This document shows, in pieces, positions 7,803-17,716 of a DNA stretch of 64,000 bases. The stretch lies in assembly GCA_045633005.1 (NCBI GenBank), contig JAZQXT010000007.1, positions 79,787 to 143,786 of the forward strand, read 5' to 3'. Made by a program: the position numbers and the translations under genes. This DNA comes from CAG-390 sp045633005 (GTDB taxonomy: Bacteria > Bacillota > Clostridia > Oscillospirales > CAG-272). The stretch's first letter is position 1. Every line of letters begins with the position of its first letter. Below the pieces are notes generated by a model, which worked only from the letters and a program-made list of their open reading frames with translations, searched no databases and had not been told where the DNA came from.

Positions 7803-10800
7803 TTATATAACGTCAAATGCGCAACCCGCGTGGAGCGAGAAGATGCACACTCTGTCGGGGCGGCGGCCCATAATGCGCTCAAGCGCGAGCGAGTAGTAGC
7901 CAAGCTGCTCGCCGTGTCGCTCCGTAAGCGTTTTCCTTGCAAGCTCGCCGTCCTTTAGCTCCTCGCGCGTAAGGCGGTCGGTCTTGTAATCGCAAAGGAC
8001 TAGCCTTCCGTCCGCATCTATGAAGAACAAGTCGATAACACCCTGAACGAGCAAGCGCTCACCGTCTATCTCGCGCGAAAATTCGGGTGATGAGGTGAAA
8101 TCCTTTGCATCGAGAAATACGTTGAATCTCTGCTCGCGGTATACACGTTGCGCCGCGAGAAGCTCACTCATAAGAGTGCTTCGTGCAAACGCCGCGACCT
8201 CGTCTATGCGGATAATATCAGCCGCGCTCTGCGGTATGAAGCCCTCGGCAAGCAGTCGGTCAGCCTCGCGGCGCACCGACTCCTCGCTTTTGTCAAGGCG
8301 CGAGAAATCGCAGAACTGCATAAATAGGTGCGTTGCCGTGCCACGCTCGGCGGCATCGTTCCCGCCGCCCATAAATCGCGGCGTTCTCGGCTCGCTCTCC
8401 TCGACCTTGCGAAGCAGCTCGGCGGTGTCGTCCGTCTGGTCAAGCGCTTCGGGATAAAGGCGCGAAACGGAGAGCTTTGCGGGTATCTGCGATATCGCGG
8501 TGTGCGGATATGCGTATTCAAGTCGGCGGCAAAGCTCTTGTCTTATAGGCTCTATCTCCGCGTCGCTTATCTCGCGGGGGATAGCGGCTTCGGGGGCGGC
8601 GTCTTCCGTTTGCTCGTTCTGAATCTGCTTGATGGTATAGCTTCCAAGCCCGCGTCCCGCTTCAAGCGCAAGCATTATCCACGCAAAGAGCGAGCGTTTT
8701 TCCGTGATAGCGGTCCTGCCGCCGAGTGCGGCGCGGCGCTTTGCAGCCGAGCGGGTGGATTCCAAAAAGTCCTTGCCGCCCGATGCCGTGATATACAGCA
8801 TATCTCTTGCGCGTGTAAGCGCGACGTAAAGGATGCGAATCGCCTCGTCAACGCCGCGAGAGTCTATTTTTTCAGCCGCCGCAAGCCTTGTCGGCGTGTC
8901 AAACGTGCCAAAGCCCGATACGTCACCGAGCTTGGTCGCAATGCCCACGTCATCGTCTGCGGTAAAGAGTATTGACGGCGTGCTGTCGCGCCGCGACAGC
9001 GTGCTTGCCGTGTTTATAAAGAACACGATGGGGAATTCAAGTCCCTTCGACTTATGCACCGACATAATGTTTACCGTGTTTTCGTCGCTTATATCCTCGG
9101 TCTTTACCTCGGTGTCGTTTTCGATAATGCCGTAGACGTAGTCAACGAAATCGTGCAGGCTTTTGTACGCCGAAGCCTCGTATTTTCTTGCGTACTCGTA
9201 GAGCTGTTGCAGATTTTTACGTCTTTCTGCGGGTGTGCGCTTGCGCGATTCGGGTGACGAGCCTGCGTATATCAACGCCCCCGTGTCCTGCCAGAGATAT
9301 TTGATAAATCTGTGTACGGGCATCGACTCGGCACTAAGGCGATAGCCCTCAAGCCTTTGGCTTGCCGCAAGGCAACGAGCCGTCAGCTCGCCGTCGGGGT
9401 TATCCGCGGCGTATTCGAGCATCGCGTCGTAAAGCGAGGTGTCATTTCTGCCAAGGCGTATTTTTACAAGGTCGGAAAGGGAAAAATTGAATATAGGCGA
9501 GCGAAGCGCCCCCGCAAGCGCAAGGTCGCGCCTCGGGTTATCGCAAGCGGAGAGAAGCGAGAGCATCAAAAGCACCTCGGCGTTTTCAAAAAGTCCGCTT
9601 CCTACGCTGTTGGCGTAGCGTATGCCCTCGCGTGCGAGTGCCTCCGCCATTTTCGTGCAGGTGGAGTTGGAGCGCGCAAGCACCGCGATGTCGCAGGGTC
9701 TTATTTTTTTGCCGTCGGGCAGATATCCGTGCGCCACGAGCTGTTTTATCTCGGAAATAACGAAGGCTATCTCCGCCTCAAGTCCCGTACTGCTTTCCTC
9801 ATCGGCGGCTTCGGCGTCCTCAGCGCTGTCATCTGTTTTTTTCTTTTCGCGCTCCGCCACGGCAATGCACACGGGCAGGTCGCCGCCCGCGCCGCGCGAG
9901 AAGCGCAGGTCGTCCTCGGACAGATAGCCGATACCCGCATCTGACACGCCCTTTTCGGATTCGCAAAACAGGTACGAGCAAACGCCGTTGGTAAAGTCTA
10001 TTACGTTTTTGGAGCAACGGAAGTTCTCCGACATAAAGAGCGAGCAGGGCGCGCCGCCGTCGGATTTTTCGTCGTACATAGGAAAGCTCGTTCTGTATGC
10101 GGCAAACACCGCGGGCTCAGCCTGACGGAACGAGTAAATACTCTGCTTGATATCACCGACGAGGAAGAGATTGTTGCGGCTTATCGCGCGGAATATCTCG
10201 TCCTGAATAACGTCGGTGTCCTGATATTCATCGACGAAAACATGCGAAAACTTCTTGCTTTCCTCAACGGCAAGGCGCGTCGGCTTGCCGTCCTCGCCTA
10301 TGAAAAGGCTTCTGACAAATCGGCGCAGGTCGGAAAACTCGCACACCGAAAGCGCAAGCTTTTCCTCGCGGTAGGCGGCGCTGAAATTGCCCATAAGCTC
10401 GGCGAGCATACGGCAGACCCACGCGCTTTTTTTCATTATCCACGGCAGGTCATCCTCGTTGAATGCGAAAAATCCGCTCTTTAGCTTAAGTATATAGTCC
10501 TTTAGTGCGTCTCTTTCTTCCTTTACAGCCTCGGTTATATCGTTTTTTCCCTTAACCGAGCCTATTTTCATAGGCTTGTAATCAAGCAGTCGGCAATGCG
10601 CGGCGGTGTAGTTCTTGCTTTGAAGATGCGTAAGTATCTCCTTTAAGCACTCGCAGTCGTCGTTTATTGCGGCGCGGCGCGGCTCTGCTTCGGAGTTTGC
10701 GTCAATGAGGCGCAGGGCGGCTTCTCCGCGTGCGATATAAGCCGTAACGGCTTCCGTGCAGGTCTTTAGCATCGAGCGTCCCGCGCGGCTTTCGAAAAAC

Positions 10801-11417
10801 GGCAGCTCTGCTTCCTTTTCGTAAAGCTCGGCGCAATTTTCAAGATATTTTACGCCGTCTGGAACTGCTCCAAGCTTTTCGTAAACGTCAAGGAGCGTTT
10901 GGGCAAGCCTTGCGTCGCTTCGGGCGGTGGTCAGCTCGTCGCAAAACGCGCCGAAGTCCTCGTGCGTGGAGTACGCCCTGTCGATAACGGCGTTCATCAG
11001 CGAAAGGCGCATCGGCGCAAGCTCGCTCTCATCTGCAAGGCGGAAGGATGAGGATATTCCGAGGCGTTGGAAATTCGCGTCAACTATGCTCTTGTAATAG
11101 GAGTCGATGGTGCATATCTTCGCACTTCCCACGGACGTAAGCTGGCGGGAAAGGTGGCGGTTTGAGCGGTCTTGTGCAAGTGCCTCGGTCAGCGCTTTGG
11201 TTATCCTTGCTTTAAGCTCGCCCGCCGCCTTGCGCGTAAAGGTAACTATCAGCATATCGGAAACGTCGGCGGGGGCGTTCTCCTCGGTAAGCAGGGAGAT
11301 TATTCTTTTTGTCAGCGTGGCAGTTTTGCCCGAGCCCGCGGCGGCAGAAACGAGAATGCTTCTGTCGCGCAGGTCAACGGCAAGCCGTTGCGCTTTCGTC
11401 AGCTTTATTTCACTCAT
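7803..11417 (-). CDS. addA: ATP-dependent helicase/nuclease subunit A (AddA)
   Basis: 1204 residues, full length for AddA, the UvrD-like 3'-5' helicase and nuclease subunit of the AddAB (RexAB) complex that resects double-strand breaks for RecA. Seen: Q-motif LTKAQRLAV, Walker A AAAGSGKT (25-32), Walker B HVFVDEYQDTD, helicase motif NIMSVHKSKGLEFP, motif VALTRARDMLY, and a C-terminal RecB-type nuclease motif VLCDYKTDRLT. It starts 13 bases behind addB with AGGAGG ahead of the ATG, so the two are one transcription unit. The C-terminus faces the palindrome-rich region. Confidence 0.95.
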   Translation of the reverse strand: MSEIKLTKAQRLAVDLRDRSILVSAAAGSGKTATLTKRIISLLTEENAPADVSDMLIVTFTRKAAGELKARITKALTEALAQDRSNRHLSRQLTSVGSAKICTIDSYYKSIVDANFQRLGISSSFRLADESELAPMRLSLMNAVIDRAYSTHEDFGAFCDELTTARSDARLAQTLLDVYEKLGAVPDGVKYLENCAELYEKEAELPFFESRAGRSMLKTCTEAVTAYIARGEAALRLIDANSEAEPRRAAINDDCECLKEILTHLQSKNYTAAHCRLLDYKPMKIGSVKGKNDITEAVKEERDALKDYILKLKSGFFAFNEDDLPWIMKKSAWVCRMLAELMGNFSAAYREEKLALSVCEFSDLRRFVRSLFIGEDGKPTRLAVEESKKFSHVFVDEYQDTDVIQDEIFRAISRNNLFLVGDIKQSIYSFRQAEPAVFAAYRTSFPMYDEKSDGGAPCSLFMSENFRCSKNVIDFTNGVCSYLFCESEKGVSDAGIGYLSEDDLRFSRGAGGDLPVCIAVAEREKKKTDDSAEDAEAADEESSTGLEAEIAFVISEIKQLVAHGYLPDGKKIRPCDIAVLARSNSTCTKMAEALAREGIRYANSVGSGLFENAEVLLMLSLLSACDNPRRDLALAGALRSPIFNFSLSDLVKIRLGRNDTSLYDAMLEYAADNPDGELTARCLAASQRLEGYRLSAESMPVHRFIKYLWQDTGALIYAGSSPESRKRTPAERRKNLQQLYEYARKYEASAYKSLHDFVDYVYGIIENDTEVKTEDISDENTVNIMSVHKSKGLEFPIVFFINTASTLSRRDSTPSILFTADDDVGIATKLGDVSGFGTFDTPTRLAAAEKIDSRGVDEAIRILYVALTRARDMLYITASGGKDFLESTRSAAKRRAALGGRTAITEKRSLFAWIMLALEAGRGLGSYTIKQIQNEQTEDAAPEAAIPREISDAEIEPIRQELCRRLEYAYPHTAISQIPAKLSVSRLYPEALDQTDDTAELLRKVEESEPRTPRFMGGGNDAAERGTATHLFMQFCDFSRLDKSEESVRREADRLLAEGFIPQSAADIIRIDEVAAFARSTLMSELLAAQRVYREQRFNVFLDAKDFTSSPEFSREIDGERLLVQGVIDLFFIDADGRLVLCDYKTDRLTREELKDGELARKTLTERHGEQLGYYSLALERIMGRRPDRVCIFSLHAGCAFDVI

Positions 11418-11429
11418 TTTCTGCCTCCT

Positions 11430-14400
11430 TTAATAGCTTTGGTCTTTGCTTTTTTTAGCCGCGCGGCATATCATATTGTATTCGCAGTATTTGCAATCGC
11501 CCTTTTCGGCAGGGCGGGCTTGCGCTTTGCCGCCGCGCATATCCTCCGCCACTTCTTTAAGTATATTTTTGATTTTTTCGTTAAGGTAATTAAACGCATC
11601 CTCGGTAAGCGTCGTCGGCTTTTGCGCTCTGCCCGTAGCCATAAGATAGCGTTTGTTTTCAGAGCGGCTAACAGCCGCGAGCACGTCGGGCTCGTCAAGT
11701 ATCAGTCCGCTCCGCTTGAATTCGCGGAATACGTTTGCCTTCACCGCATCGGCGCTCGTGCTACCGCTTACCTCCGTGCGCTCGGAGCTTGCGCTGAGAT
11801 ACGATATTACGGCGGGAACGCTGTTTCCGCCGTAGGATGCGTCGGTCAGCGCGTAAATGTACAGCAGGAGCTGTAGATTTTTCTTTTTGTCGATGTCGTT
11901 TATTGAAAATACCTTTTTGCCCGTTTTGTAGTCGACGGCTCGCAGATAGACCTTGTCGCCGTGGCGGAAGACGTCAACTCGGTCGATCTTACCGTTCAGC
12001 ACTACGCTTCCGCCATCCGAAAGGGGAATTTTGGGCGAGGGAATGCCGTGACCGATGGAAAGCTCAAACGCCTCGGGGCGAAAATCGCTGTCGGAAAGCT
12101 CGCCCTCGATGTCCTCTATGATGAGAGAGGCGAGACGGCACAGGCGGTGGGTCATATATTTTACCCTGTGTCCCATATCGCTTGGTAGGTTCTCGGCGGC
12201 AAATTCTGCGGTGTGCTTTTCGATAATTGCCGCTTTTTCCTCGGCGCTTGGAAACTTACCGCCGCGGCGAAGAAATACTTCCATAAGATATTTTTCAAGG
12301 ATGAAGTGAACGAACGTGCCTATTATGTCCGAGCTGAATTCCGCCTTTTTGCCGCTGTCGAGGGCGAGCAGATATTTACAGCAATAGGCAAAATGGCATT
12401 TTGCAAAGCTTTCAAGCTTTGTTTGGCTCAGGACGACGTCCTTGCCGTATATAAGCCTTGAAACGTCGGGGTTGATGCCGTCGCTTTCCGCGCTTATCGG
12501 AACGCCGCGCTCCGTTTCGCCGCCAAGTGCGCGCTTTATAGCCTCGCCCTCGGCAGTTCCGTCAAGCAGAGTGGCGTATTCGGCGGCGGCTTCGGTGGTG
12601 CGGATGCGGTCGAAGAGATGCTCCGTCGTGTTTTTTATTTCGGCGTGTTGGCACACGTCGCAAAGCCGCACGAATGCGACCGATGGGGTACTGCCCGCGC
12701 GTGTGTACGCTATCAGCTTGTCCGAGGCAGAGCCGACGGCGCGGCGGAAGAAGAAAAGCTCCTCGGCGCTGTCCTGCTCGCGCCCACCCGAAATGGGGAG
12801 CGAGAGAGCGATAAGCTCCTCGCGCTCGGCGGCTGAAAGCAGACCGCCGCCCGTAGCCGCGGCGGGAAATTCGCCGTCGCAAGCTCCGAGGATGATAACT
12901 GCCTTTACGCCCGAGGCGCGTATCATATTTGCGCTTCCCACGCTTACCTCGTCGCTTGAGGTGGGGATGCTTCCCATCTGCGTTTGCTCAAGCAGGGTAC
13001 TAAGCGCAAAGGAAAACTCGGCGATATCGGGCTTTTTGCCGTCGCCAAAGCAATCGCAAAGCTCGTCAAGCACCGTAAGGAATGCGTCGTAGCTTCGCGC
13101 GGTCTCGGCGGATTCTCTGGCGCGGTCGGAGGAAAGCTCGCGCACGGCAAGCTCCTTTAGCTTTTTGGGTGCGCCCGACGCTTCGATATAGCCGACGGTC
13201 GCGCGGCAAAGCTCGGCACAGCTCGTTGCGGCGTTGATCTCCGCAAAATATTTTTTCAAGCCTTCAAGCAAAAACGTATGTACCTTATTTGCGGCGGCAA
13301 GCTTTTCCTCGCCGCGCGGGGTAAGTACGGCTTTATAGCCGTCGGGGTTCATAGTCCATTCGCCCTCGGCGGCAAGCTTTTTGCCGCTTATGCTCCATTT
13401 TGCGGTATATTCTTCAAACAGGTCGGCATCCTTCGTTGAAATATCAAGCATTCCCGTTTTCAGATGAGCGATAACGTCCTCGCGCTTCCAGCCGAATTGC
13501 TTGATGCGCAAGGCGGAGAGTATGAGGCGCGACAGCGGGCTTGTGGAAAGGTCGCGCTTTTCGGAAAAATAGTACGGCACGCCCATCGTTTCAAGCGCGG
13601 TGTCGAGTATTCCGCGATATTTCGTTGCGTCACGCGCGATAACGGCGATATCCTTACAGCGGTATCCGTCCTCAAGGAGCGCGCGTATGCGTGCCGCCGC
13701 GGCTTCCGCCTCGTCGTAGATATCGACCGCTTGCCAAAGCTCAACGCTTCCGTCGTCCTCGCCGTTAGGGAGAGCGATATCCTCGTCCATTTGCCACAGC
13801 TTTTCGGTAAGGAGCTTTAGCGTTTGCGAGCTTGCACGGTGATTTTCGCCAAGCGTCAGCGTTTCCACCTCGCCGCCAAAGCCTGCGGCATCGGCGCGAA
13901 GCTTGTCCGAGTAGCTTTTTATCGACGCGGTATCTATGCCACGGTAGGTGGGGTGGGGCAGAGGAACGGTTGCGGTAAAGCACTCCGCCTCGCTCATAAT
14001 GCGGCGGAGCACGGCGTGCTCCTGCCCCGTAAGGCTGTAAAAGGAGTCGAGATAAACGTGCATTCCCGAAAAATATCCGCGTGCGGAGGTGTCAAGCATT
14101 TCGCAAAGGCGGTCAAGGTCGCTCGTGGGGTCGGCATGGCTTTGCGAGAGCAAAAGTCGGTACGCCGCGCTGACGGTGGCTATGTCCGACAGCTTACGGC
14201 GAAGCGTGGAGTCGGGCATATCCTTGCAAAAGCGCTCAAGCTCCTCGGGCGAGATGCCCGACGAGGAAAGCTCCTTCGATATGGAAAGCATCGTTGCGGG
14301 CAGGGAGCGGTCGCTCGCCGCGCGGTCGTGATATTCCGAAAGCATTGGGGCGCATTGACACAGCGCACGCCACATCATAAGGGTGCGCTGACCTGCGCTT

Positions 14401-14648
14401 GCGTAGTTGTATATAAGTCCGCCCGTCCTTCTAAATACGCGGTTGGCAAGACGGGAAAAGTTCAGTACCTCGATATTTAACTGCGCCGAGGCGGGCAGGC
14501 GTTCAAGAAGCTCGCGTTCCGCGGCAACCGTTTGCTGTTCGGGAACGATGAGTATTGCCGACACGCCCTCGCGGGCGTCTTTTTCAAGGCAGGAAAGGAT
14601 ATATTCGCTTTTTCCGCTTCCGATATCGCCGTAGATAAGCTTGACCAT
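11430..14648 (-). CDS. addB: ATP-dependent helicase/nuclease subunit B (AddB)
   Basis: 1072 residues, normal for clostridial AddB. Start at 14648 chosen because GGGAGA lies 5-6 bases upstream and MVKLIYGDIGSGKSE begins as other AddB proteins do. Walker A GDIGSGKS is at 7-14. The nuclease motif is AVDYKTGKK near residue 945. Four cysteines (one in SFAKCHFAYCCKYLL and three in the C-terminal CKYCEYNMIC) provide the iron-sulfur cluster that staples the AddB nuclease domain. It partners AddA, encoded immediately downstream. Upstream on the same strand, 14 bases away, is a membrane protein gene. Confidence 0.95.
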   Translation of the reverse strand: MVKLIYGDIGSGKSEYILSCLEKDAREGVSAILIVPEQQTVAAERELLERLPASAQLNIEVLNFSRLANRVFRRTGGLIYNYASAGQRTLMMWRALCQCAPMLSEYHDRAASDRSLPATMLSISKELSSSGISPEELERFCKDMPDSTLRRKLSDIATVSAAYRLLLSQSHADPTSDLDRLCEMLDTSARGYFSGMHVYLDSFYSLTGQEHAVLRRIMSEAECFTATVPLPHPTYRGIDTASIKSYSDKLRADAAGFGGEVETLTLGENHRASSQTLKLLTEKLWQMDEDIALPNGEDDGSVELWQAVDIYDEAEAAAARIRALLEDGYRCKDIAVIARDATKYRGILDTALETMGVPYYFSEKRDLSTSPLSRLILSALRIKQFGWKREDVIAHLKTGMLDISTKDADLFEEYTAKWSISGKKLAAEGEWTMNPDGYKAVLTPRGEEKLAAANKVHTFLLEGLKKYFAEINAATSCAELCRATVGYIEASGAPKKLKELAVRELSSDRARESAETARSYDAFLTVLDELCDCFGDGKKPDIAEFSFALSTLLEQTQMGSIPTSSDEVSVGSANMIRASGVKAVIILGACDGEFPAAATGGGLLSAAEREELIALSLPISGGREQDSAEELFFFRRAVGSASDKLIAYTRAGSTPSVAFVRLCDVCQHAEIKNTTEHLFDRIRTTEAAAEYATLLDGTAEGEAIKRALGGETERGVPISAESDGINPDVSRLIYGKDVVLSQTKLESFAKCHFAYCCKYLLALDSGKKAEFSSDIIGTFVHFILEKYLMEVFLRRGGKFPSAEEKAAIIEKHTAEFAAENLPSDMGHRVKYMTHRLCRLASLIIEDIEGELSDSDFRPEAFELSIGHGIPSPKIPLSDGGSVVLNGKIDRVDVFRHGDKVYLRAVDYKTGKKVFSINDIDKKKNLQLLLYIYALTDASYGGNSVPAVISYLSASSERTEVSGSTSADAVKANVFREFKRSGLILDEPDVLAAVSRSENKRYLMATGRAQKPTTLTEDAFNYLNEKIKNILKEVAEDMRGGKAQARPAEKGDCKYCEYNMICRAAKKSKDQSY

Positions 14649-14662
14649 TTTGTTCTCCCAAA

Positions 14663-15343
14663 TCAAAGATAGATATTGATTCTGTCCTTCGAGTTTTTGA
14701 AATATTTTTTGTTAAGAATGAAATAAAGTCCGCGCCCGACGAATAAAACGGAGTCGGACCTTGTTTTTTGCTTATGCACCGTTGGGGTTACGGCAAGCAC
14801 CGTGTAGCCCTCCGCCGCAAGATATTCCGCCGTCGATATGGCAGAGGTACAGCCCGTGCACAGATTTAGGGGCAGAAATATCACGGCAACGCGCTCGTTG
14901 TACTCACGCTTCAGCCGCGCACCGATGCGCCGCAGTTGCAGGGCTCCGCGTATCGCGGCAACGATGCCGACGATAATGATAACGGGCAGAGCGATCACGG
15001 CAAGCGCGGCAAAAACGATGAAAGTGGTTCCCGTTTGCACTACCGCAAATATCCACCCGATGATCTGAAAAATGACGGATATCAGGCGAAAACGGCGAAA
15101 GACTATGAGAAATCTTTCCCAAAGTCCGTATACCGTGGTGTCCTTTATTACCGTTAGTAAAAAGGAGAAATAATTATTTTTCGCATATCGGCGCGGGGAA
15201 GCCGCCGCTTCGGCGGCGCGCCATTGCGCCGACTTGCGCCCTGCGTGGCGCAAAGACGCAAGCTGATGCTCCTTGCGCTCTATCTCGGCGCGTAATCGCT
15301 TCTCCTCGCGTTCCAAAAAGGTATCTCTTGAAAGCTTTGACAT
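14663..15343 (-). CDS. Uncharacterised membrane protein with N-terminal coiled coil
   Basis: 226 residues with the start at 15343, supported by AAGGA six bases upstream; an earlier ATG at 15388 would overlap the preceding gene and lacks a ribosome site. Residues 1-45 are highly charged and helical (FLEREEKRLRAEIERKEHQL), suggesting a coiled coil. Two or three hydrophobic segments follow (about 85-140: FQIIGWIFAVVQTGTTFIVF and AVIALPVIIIVGIVAAI). The C-terminal third (about 145-226) looks like a soluble alpha/beta domain with a CTGC sequence. No family recognised. Lying between the QueG-like gene and addB suggests cotranscription only. Confidence 0.65.
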   Translation of the reverse strand: MSKLSRDTFLEREEKRLRAEIERKEHQLASLRHAGRKSAQWRAAEAAASPRRYAKNNYFSFLLTVIKDTTVYGLWERFLIVFRRFRLISVIFQIIGWIFAVVQTGTTFIVFAALAVIALPVIIIVGIVAAIRGALQLRRIGARLKREYNERVAVIFLPLNLCTGCTSAISTAEYLAAEGYTVLAVTPTVHKQKTRSDSVLFVGRGLYFILNKKYFKNSKDRINIYL

Positions 15344-15365
15344 TTGTTTCCTTAAAGCTGTTGCG

Positions 15366-16178
15366 TTAATTTTTTGAGTTTTTCTCAAAAAGAGTCAAAT
15401 TCCGTGAAAACACGTCCTTGCCACGCCACGAATACGCTCTGTCGGCAAAGCCGTCGCTATCGACTACGCTCTTGTCGGGTATGGGTATCGCGCGCGAGTT
15501 GAACCACGCGCTGTCCGTGTAAAGCGTGCCTTCCTTTTTGGCTTTCAGGGTGTGCGGGCATACGTTCTGGCAGATATCACAGCCCCAAGCCGTGCCGTGC
15601 TTTAGCATCAAGGCTTGCTCCTCGTCGGTGAGCGCACCCTTCTTTTGAGTTACGGCGGACAGGCATTCGCCGCCGTTTTTCAGCCTCGTCGGGCAGGCGC
15701 GCACGCACGCGCCGCACCCCTCGCAGTACATCACCTCGCGGCGCGTTGGCTCAACGGGCATATCTGAAAAAACGCCGAAAATGAATACGAATGACGAATA
15801 TTTCGGCGTTATCAGGAGTCCGTGCTTGCCAATAACGCCAAGCCCCGCGCGTGCGGCGGCATCGACCTCGGCTATGGGCGAGTGGTCGCCGTAAAGCGCA
15901 AAGCGGCGGTGGGGATATAGCTTCCTCGCTTCGGTAAGGAATTTTTCAGCCAGCTTTTTTTGCGCAAGATGATAGTCGGGAGCTACCGCGTAGGCGGACA
16001 CGATGCGCTCGCCGTCGCAATGCGCGGTGTAGTACGGCATAGTCGCCATAATAACGCTTTGCGGCTCGAAATCAAACCGCGACAGAAGACGGGGATTTAT
16101 TATCTTGCACTCCGAAATGCTCAAGGCGGCGGCATCCGCCGCGCCGACGGAGAGTAGAAGTCTTATCAAATTTTCCAC
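15366..16178 (-). CDS. QueG-like 4Fe-4S double-cluster reductase (short form)
   Basis: 270 residues, about 100 shorter than epoxyqueuosine reductase QueG, lacking the C-terminal HEAT-like part. Shared with QueG: a GDHSPIAEVDAAARAGLGVIGKH segment whose Asp98 matches the QueG catalytic aspartate, and eight cysteines in two ferredoxin-like sets, CxxCxxCxxxCP (152, 155, 158, 162) then Cys172 and CxxCxxxCP (200, 203, 207). It may reduce epoxyqueuosine in tRNA or be a paralogue with another substrate; no other queuosine gene is in the window. Start is GTG with AAGGAG 7 bases upstream. First gene of the minus-strand addB-addA cluster. Confidence 0.7.
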   Translation of the reverse strand: MENLIRLLLSVGAADAAALSISECKIINPRLLSRFDFEPQSVIMATMPYYTAHCDGERIVSAYAVAPDYHLAQKKLAEKFLTEARKLYPHRRFALYGDHSPIAEVDAAARAGLGVIGKHGLLITPKYSSFVFIFGVFSDMPVEPTRREVMYCEGCGACVRACPTRLKNGGECLSAVTQKKGALTDEEQALMLKHGTAWGCDICQNVCPHTLKAKKEGTLYTDSAWFNSRAIPIPDKSVVDSDGFADRAYSWRGKDVFSRNLTLFEKNSKN

Positions 16179-16209
16179 GGTGCGCTCCTTTCTACGGTCG
16201 TTTTAATAT

Positions 16210-16238
16210 ATTATATCATATTTTCTTTTATTATACAA
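16210..16238 (-). promoter_or_regulatory. Promoter of the QueG-like/addBA cluster
   Basis: On the minus strand, TTGTAT (16238-16233) and TATAAT (16215-16210) are 17 bases apart, about 35 bases ahead of the GTG start. It is divergent from the HtrA promoter region. Confidence 0.5.
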
Positions 16239-16315
16239 CTAAAAAACGAGGCGCGAAAAAAGTATATTTTATAGACTTTTTTTCACTTCGTCAAGAAATC
16301 TTCACAAAAGTGATG

Positions 16316-16321
16316 TATAAT
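16316..16321 (+). promoter_or_regulatory. -10 box ahead of the HtrA protease gene
   Basis: TATAAT at 16316-16321, 29 bases ahead of the start. There is no good -35 hexamer at the right distance (AAGAAA-like only), which suggests dependence on an activator, perhaps the response regulator encoded downstream. That link is inference. Confidence 0.4.
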
Positions 16322-16350
16322 AAGTGCAGAATACCCGAAGGAGGCAGAAA

Positions 16351-17697
16351 ATGAGCTATTTTGATGAAGAAAAATACGAAAATAACGAAGAAAATAAAGA
16401 TAATACCGAGGGCGTAACTCCAAGTGCCGATACGGAAGCGCACGGCGTTGCGTACTCTCCCGCGGAGGACGGAAGCTACAGACTTACGTCCTACGTTCCT
16501 ACCGAGGAGGTTTCAGCGCCGAAGAAAAAGGGCGGCAAGGGCAAGATAGCGCTTGCGATAGTGGCTATCGTGCTTTGCGTTGCGCTGTCGGGCGTTGCGG
16601 GCTTTGCGGGCTCTTATATAGCCGACCGCTTTTTCACCTCGTCGGGCGATGACGCCGCAGCTCCCAACAATCCGCCCGTTTCGTCGGGAAGCAGTGCGGG
16701 CATAGTTGTAAGCGTCCCCGATGAGAACGGCGAAAAAACGCCCGTAAGCGTTCCGCGCGGTGAGCTGATGAACTACGCCGACGCCGCCGCAACGGTCAAG
16801 GATTCCGTGGTGGAGATAACCACCGAGGCTACAGTTGGCGGTGGATATTTCCAACAGTACGTTACCGAGGGCGCGGGAAGCGGCGTTATCATCACCGCCG
16901 AGGGCTATATCGTTACGAACAACCACGTTATCGAGGACGCGGAGAAGATAACCGTGCGCCTTACGGACGGCACGCAGTACCCCGCAACCCTTATCGGCAC
17001 GGATTCGCGCACGGATATTGCCGTTATAAAGATAGACCCTAAGGACAGAGCGCTCTCCGTTGCCGCATTTATAGAGGACAGCAAAAAGCTCGTCGTAGGC
17101 ACGGAGGTGCTGGCTATAGGTAATCCCCTTGGCGAGCTTGGCGGCACCGTGACCAACGGCATAATAAGCGCCCTTGAGCGTGAGCTGAAGATATCGGGCA
17201 GCGGCACTATGACGCTTTTGCAGACCAACGCCGCAGTAAACCCGGGTAACTCGGGCGGCGGACTTTTCAATCTCTACGGCGAGCTTGTCGGCGTCGTAAA
17301 CGCAAAATCGGCGGGCAATAATATCGAGGGACTCGGCTTTGCCATTCCCGCAAACACCGTCCGCACCATCGTCGCACAGCTTATGGAGTTCGGATACGTC
17401 AAGGGCAGACCCACCATAGCCGTTACCGTTCTTGGACTTGATGCGTACAGCGCATATTATTATTTCCGCTCAAGTCAGGCGGGCGTATATATCGTGGAAA
17501 GCAATGAGGAAGCGCTTAAATACGGCGACCGCATTCTTGCTATCGACGGTACGGCGATAACTAATGCGGACGACGTATCCGCAACGATAGAAAAGCACGA
17601 GATAGGCGAGACGATAGAGATAATGGTCGTGCGTGACCACAAGACCGTTACCGTTAGCGTTACGCTTAGCGAGTACGTTCCCGCGCCTTCAAAATAA
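16351..17697 (+). CDS. HtrA/DegP-family membrane-anchored serine protease
   Basis: 448 residues; start at 16351 with AAGGAGG 6 bases upstream. Domains: an acidic, disordered cytoplasmic tail (1-55), one membrane helix (about 60-85), a Ser-rich linker, a trypsin-like domain with His192 (TNNHVIED), Asp222 (TDIAVIK) and Ser301 (NPGNSGGGLF), and one C-terminal PDZ domain (about 355-440). This is the layout of the Gram-positive HtrA/DegP quality-control proteases acting on misfolded proteins outside the membrane. A response regulator and histidine kinase follow within 20 bases, suggesting an envelope-stress unit like CssRS-HtrA, though sequence alone does not prove the signal. Confidence 0.9.
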   Translation: MSYFDEEKYENNEENKDNTEGVTPSADTEAHGVAYSPAEDGSYRLTSYVPTEEVSAPKKKGGKGKIALAIVAIVLCVALSGVAGFAGSYIADRFFTSSGDDAAAPNNPPVSSGSSAGIVVSVPDENGEKTPVSVPRGELMNYADAAATVKDSVVEITTEATVGGGYFQQYVTEGAGSGVIITAEGYIVTNNHVIEDAEKITVRLTDGTQYPATLIGTDSRTDIAVIKIDPKDRALSVAAFIEDSKKLVVGTEVLAIGNPLGELGGTVTNGIISALERELKISGSGTMTLLQTNAAVNPGNSGGGLFNLYGELVGVVNAKSAGNNIEGLGFAIPANTVRTIVAQLMEFGYVKGRPTIAVTVLGLDAYSAYYYFRSSQAGVYIVESNEEALKYGDRILAIDGTAITNADDVSATIEKHEIGETIEIMVVRDHKTVTVSVTLSEYVPAPSK

Positions 17698-17716
17698 AGC
17701 ATTACGGAGAGCAAAG

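Noticed and set aside
15344..15388. Upstream ATG at 15388 for the coiled-coil membrane protein
   Set aside because: It overlaps the QueG-like gene and has no ribosome site, unlike the ATG at 15343.
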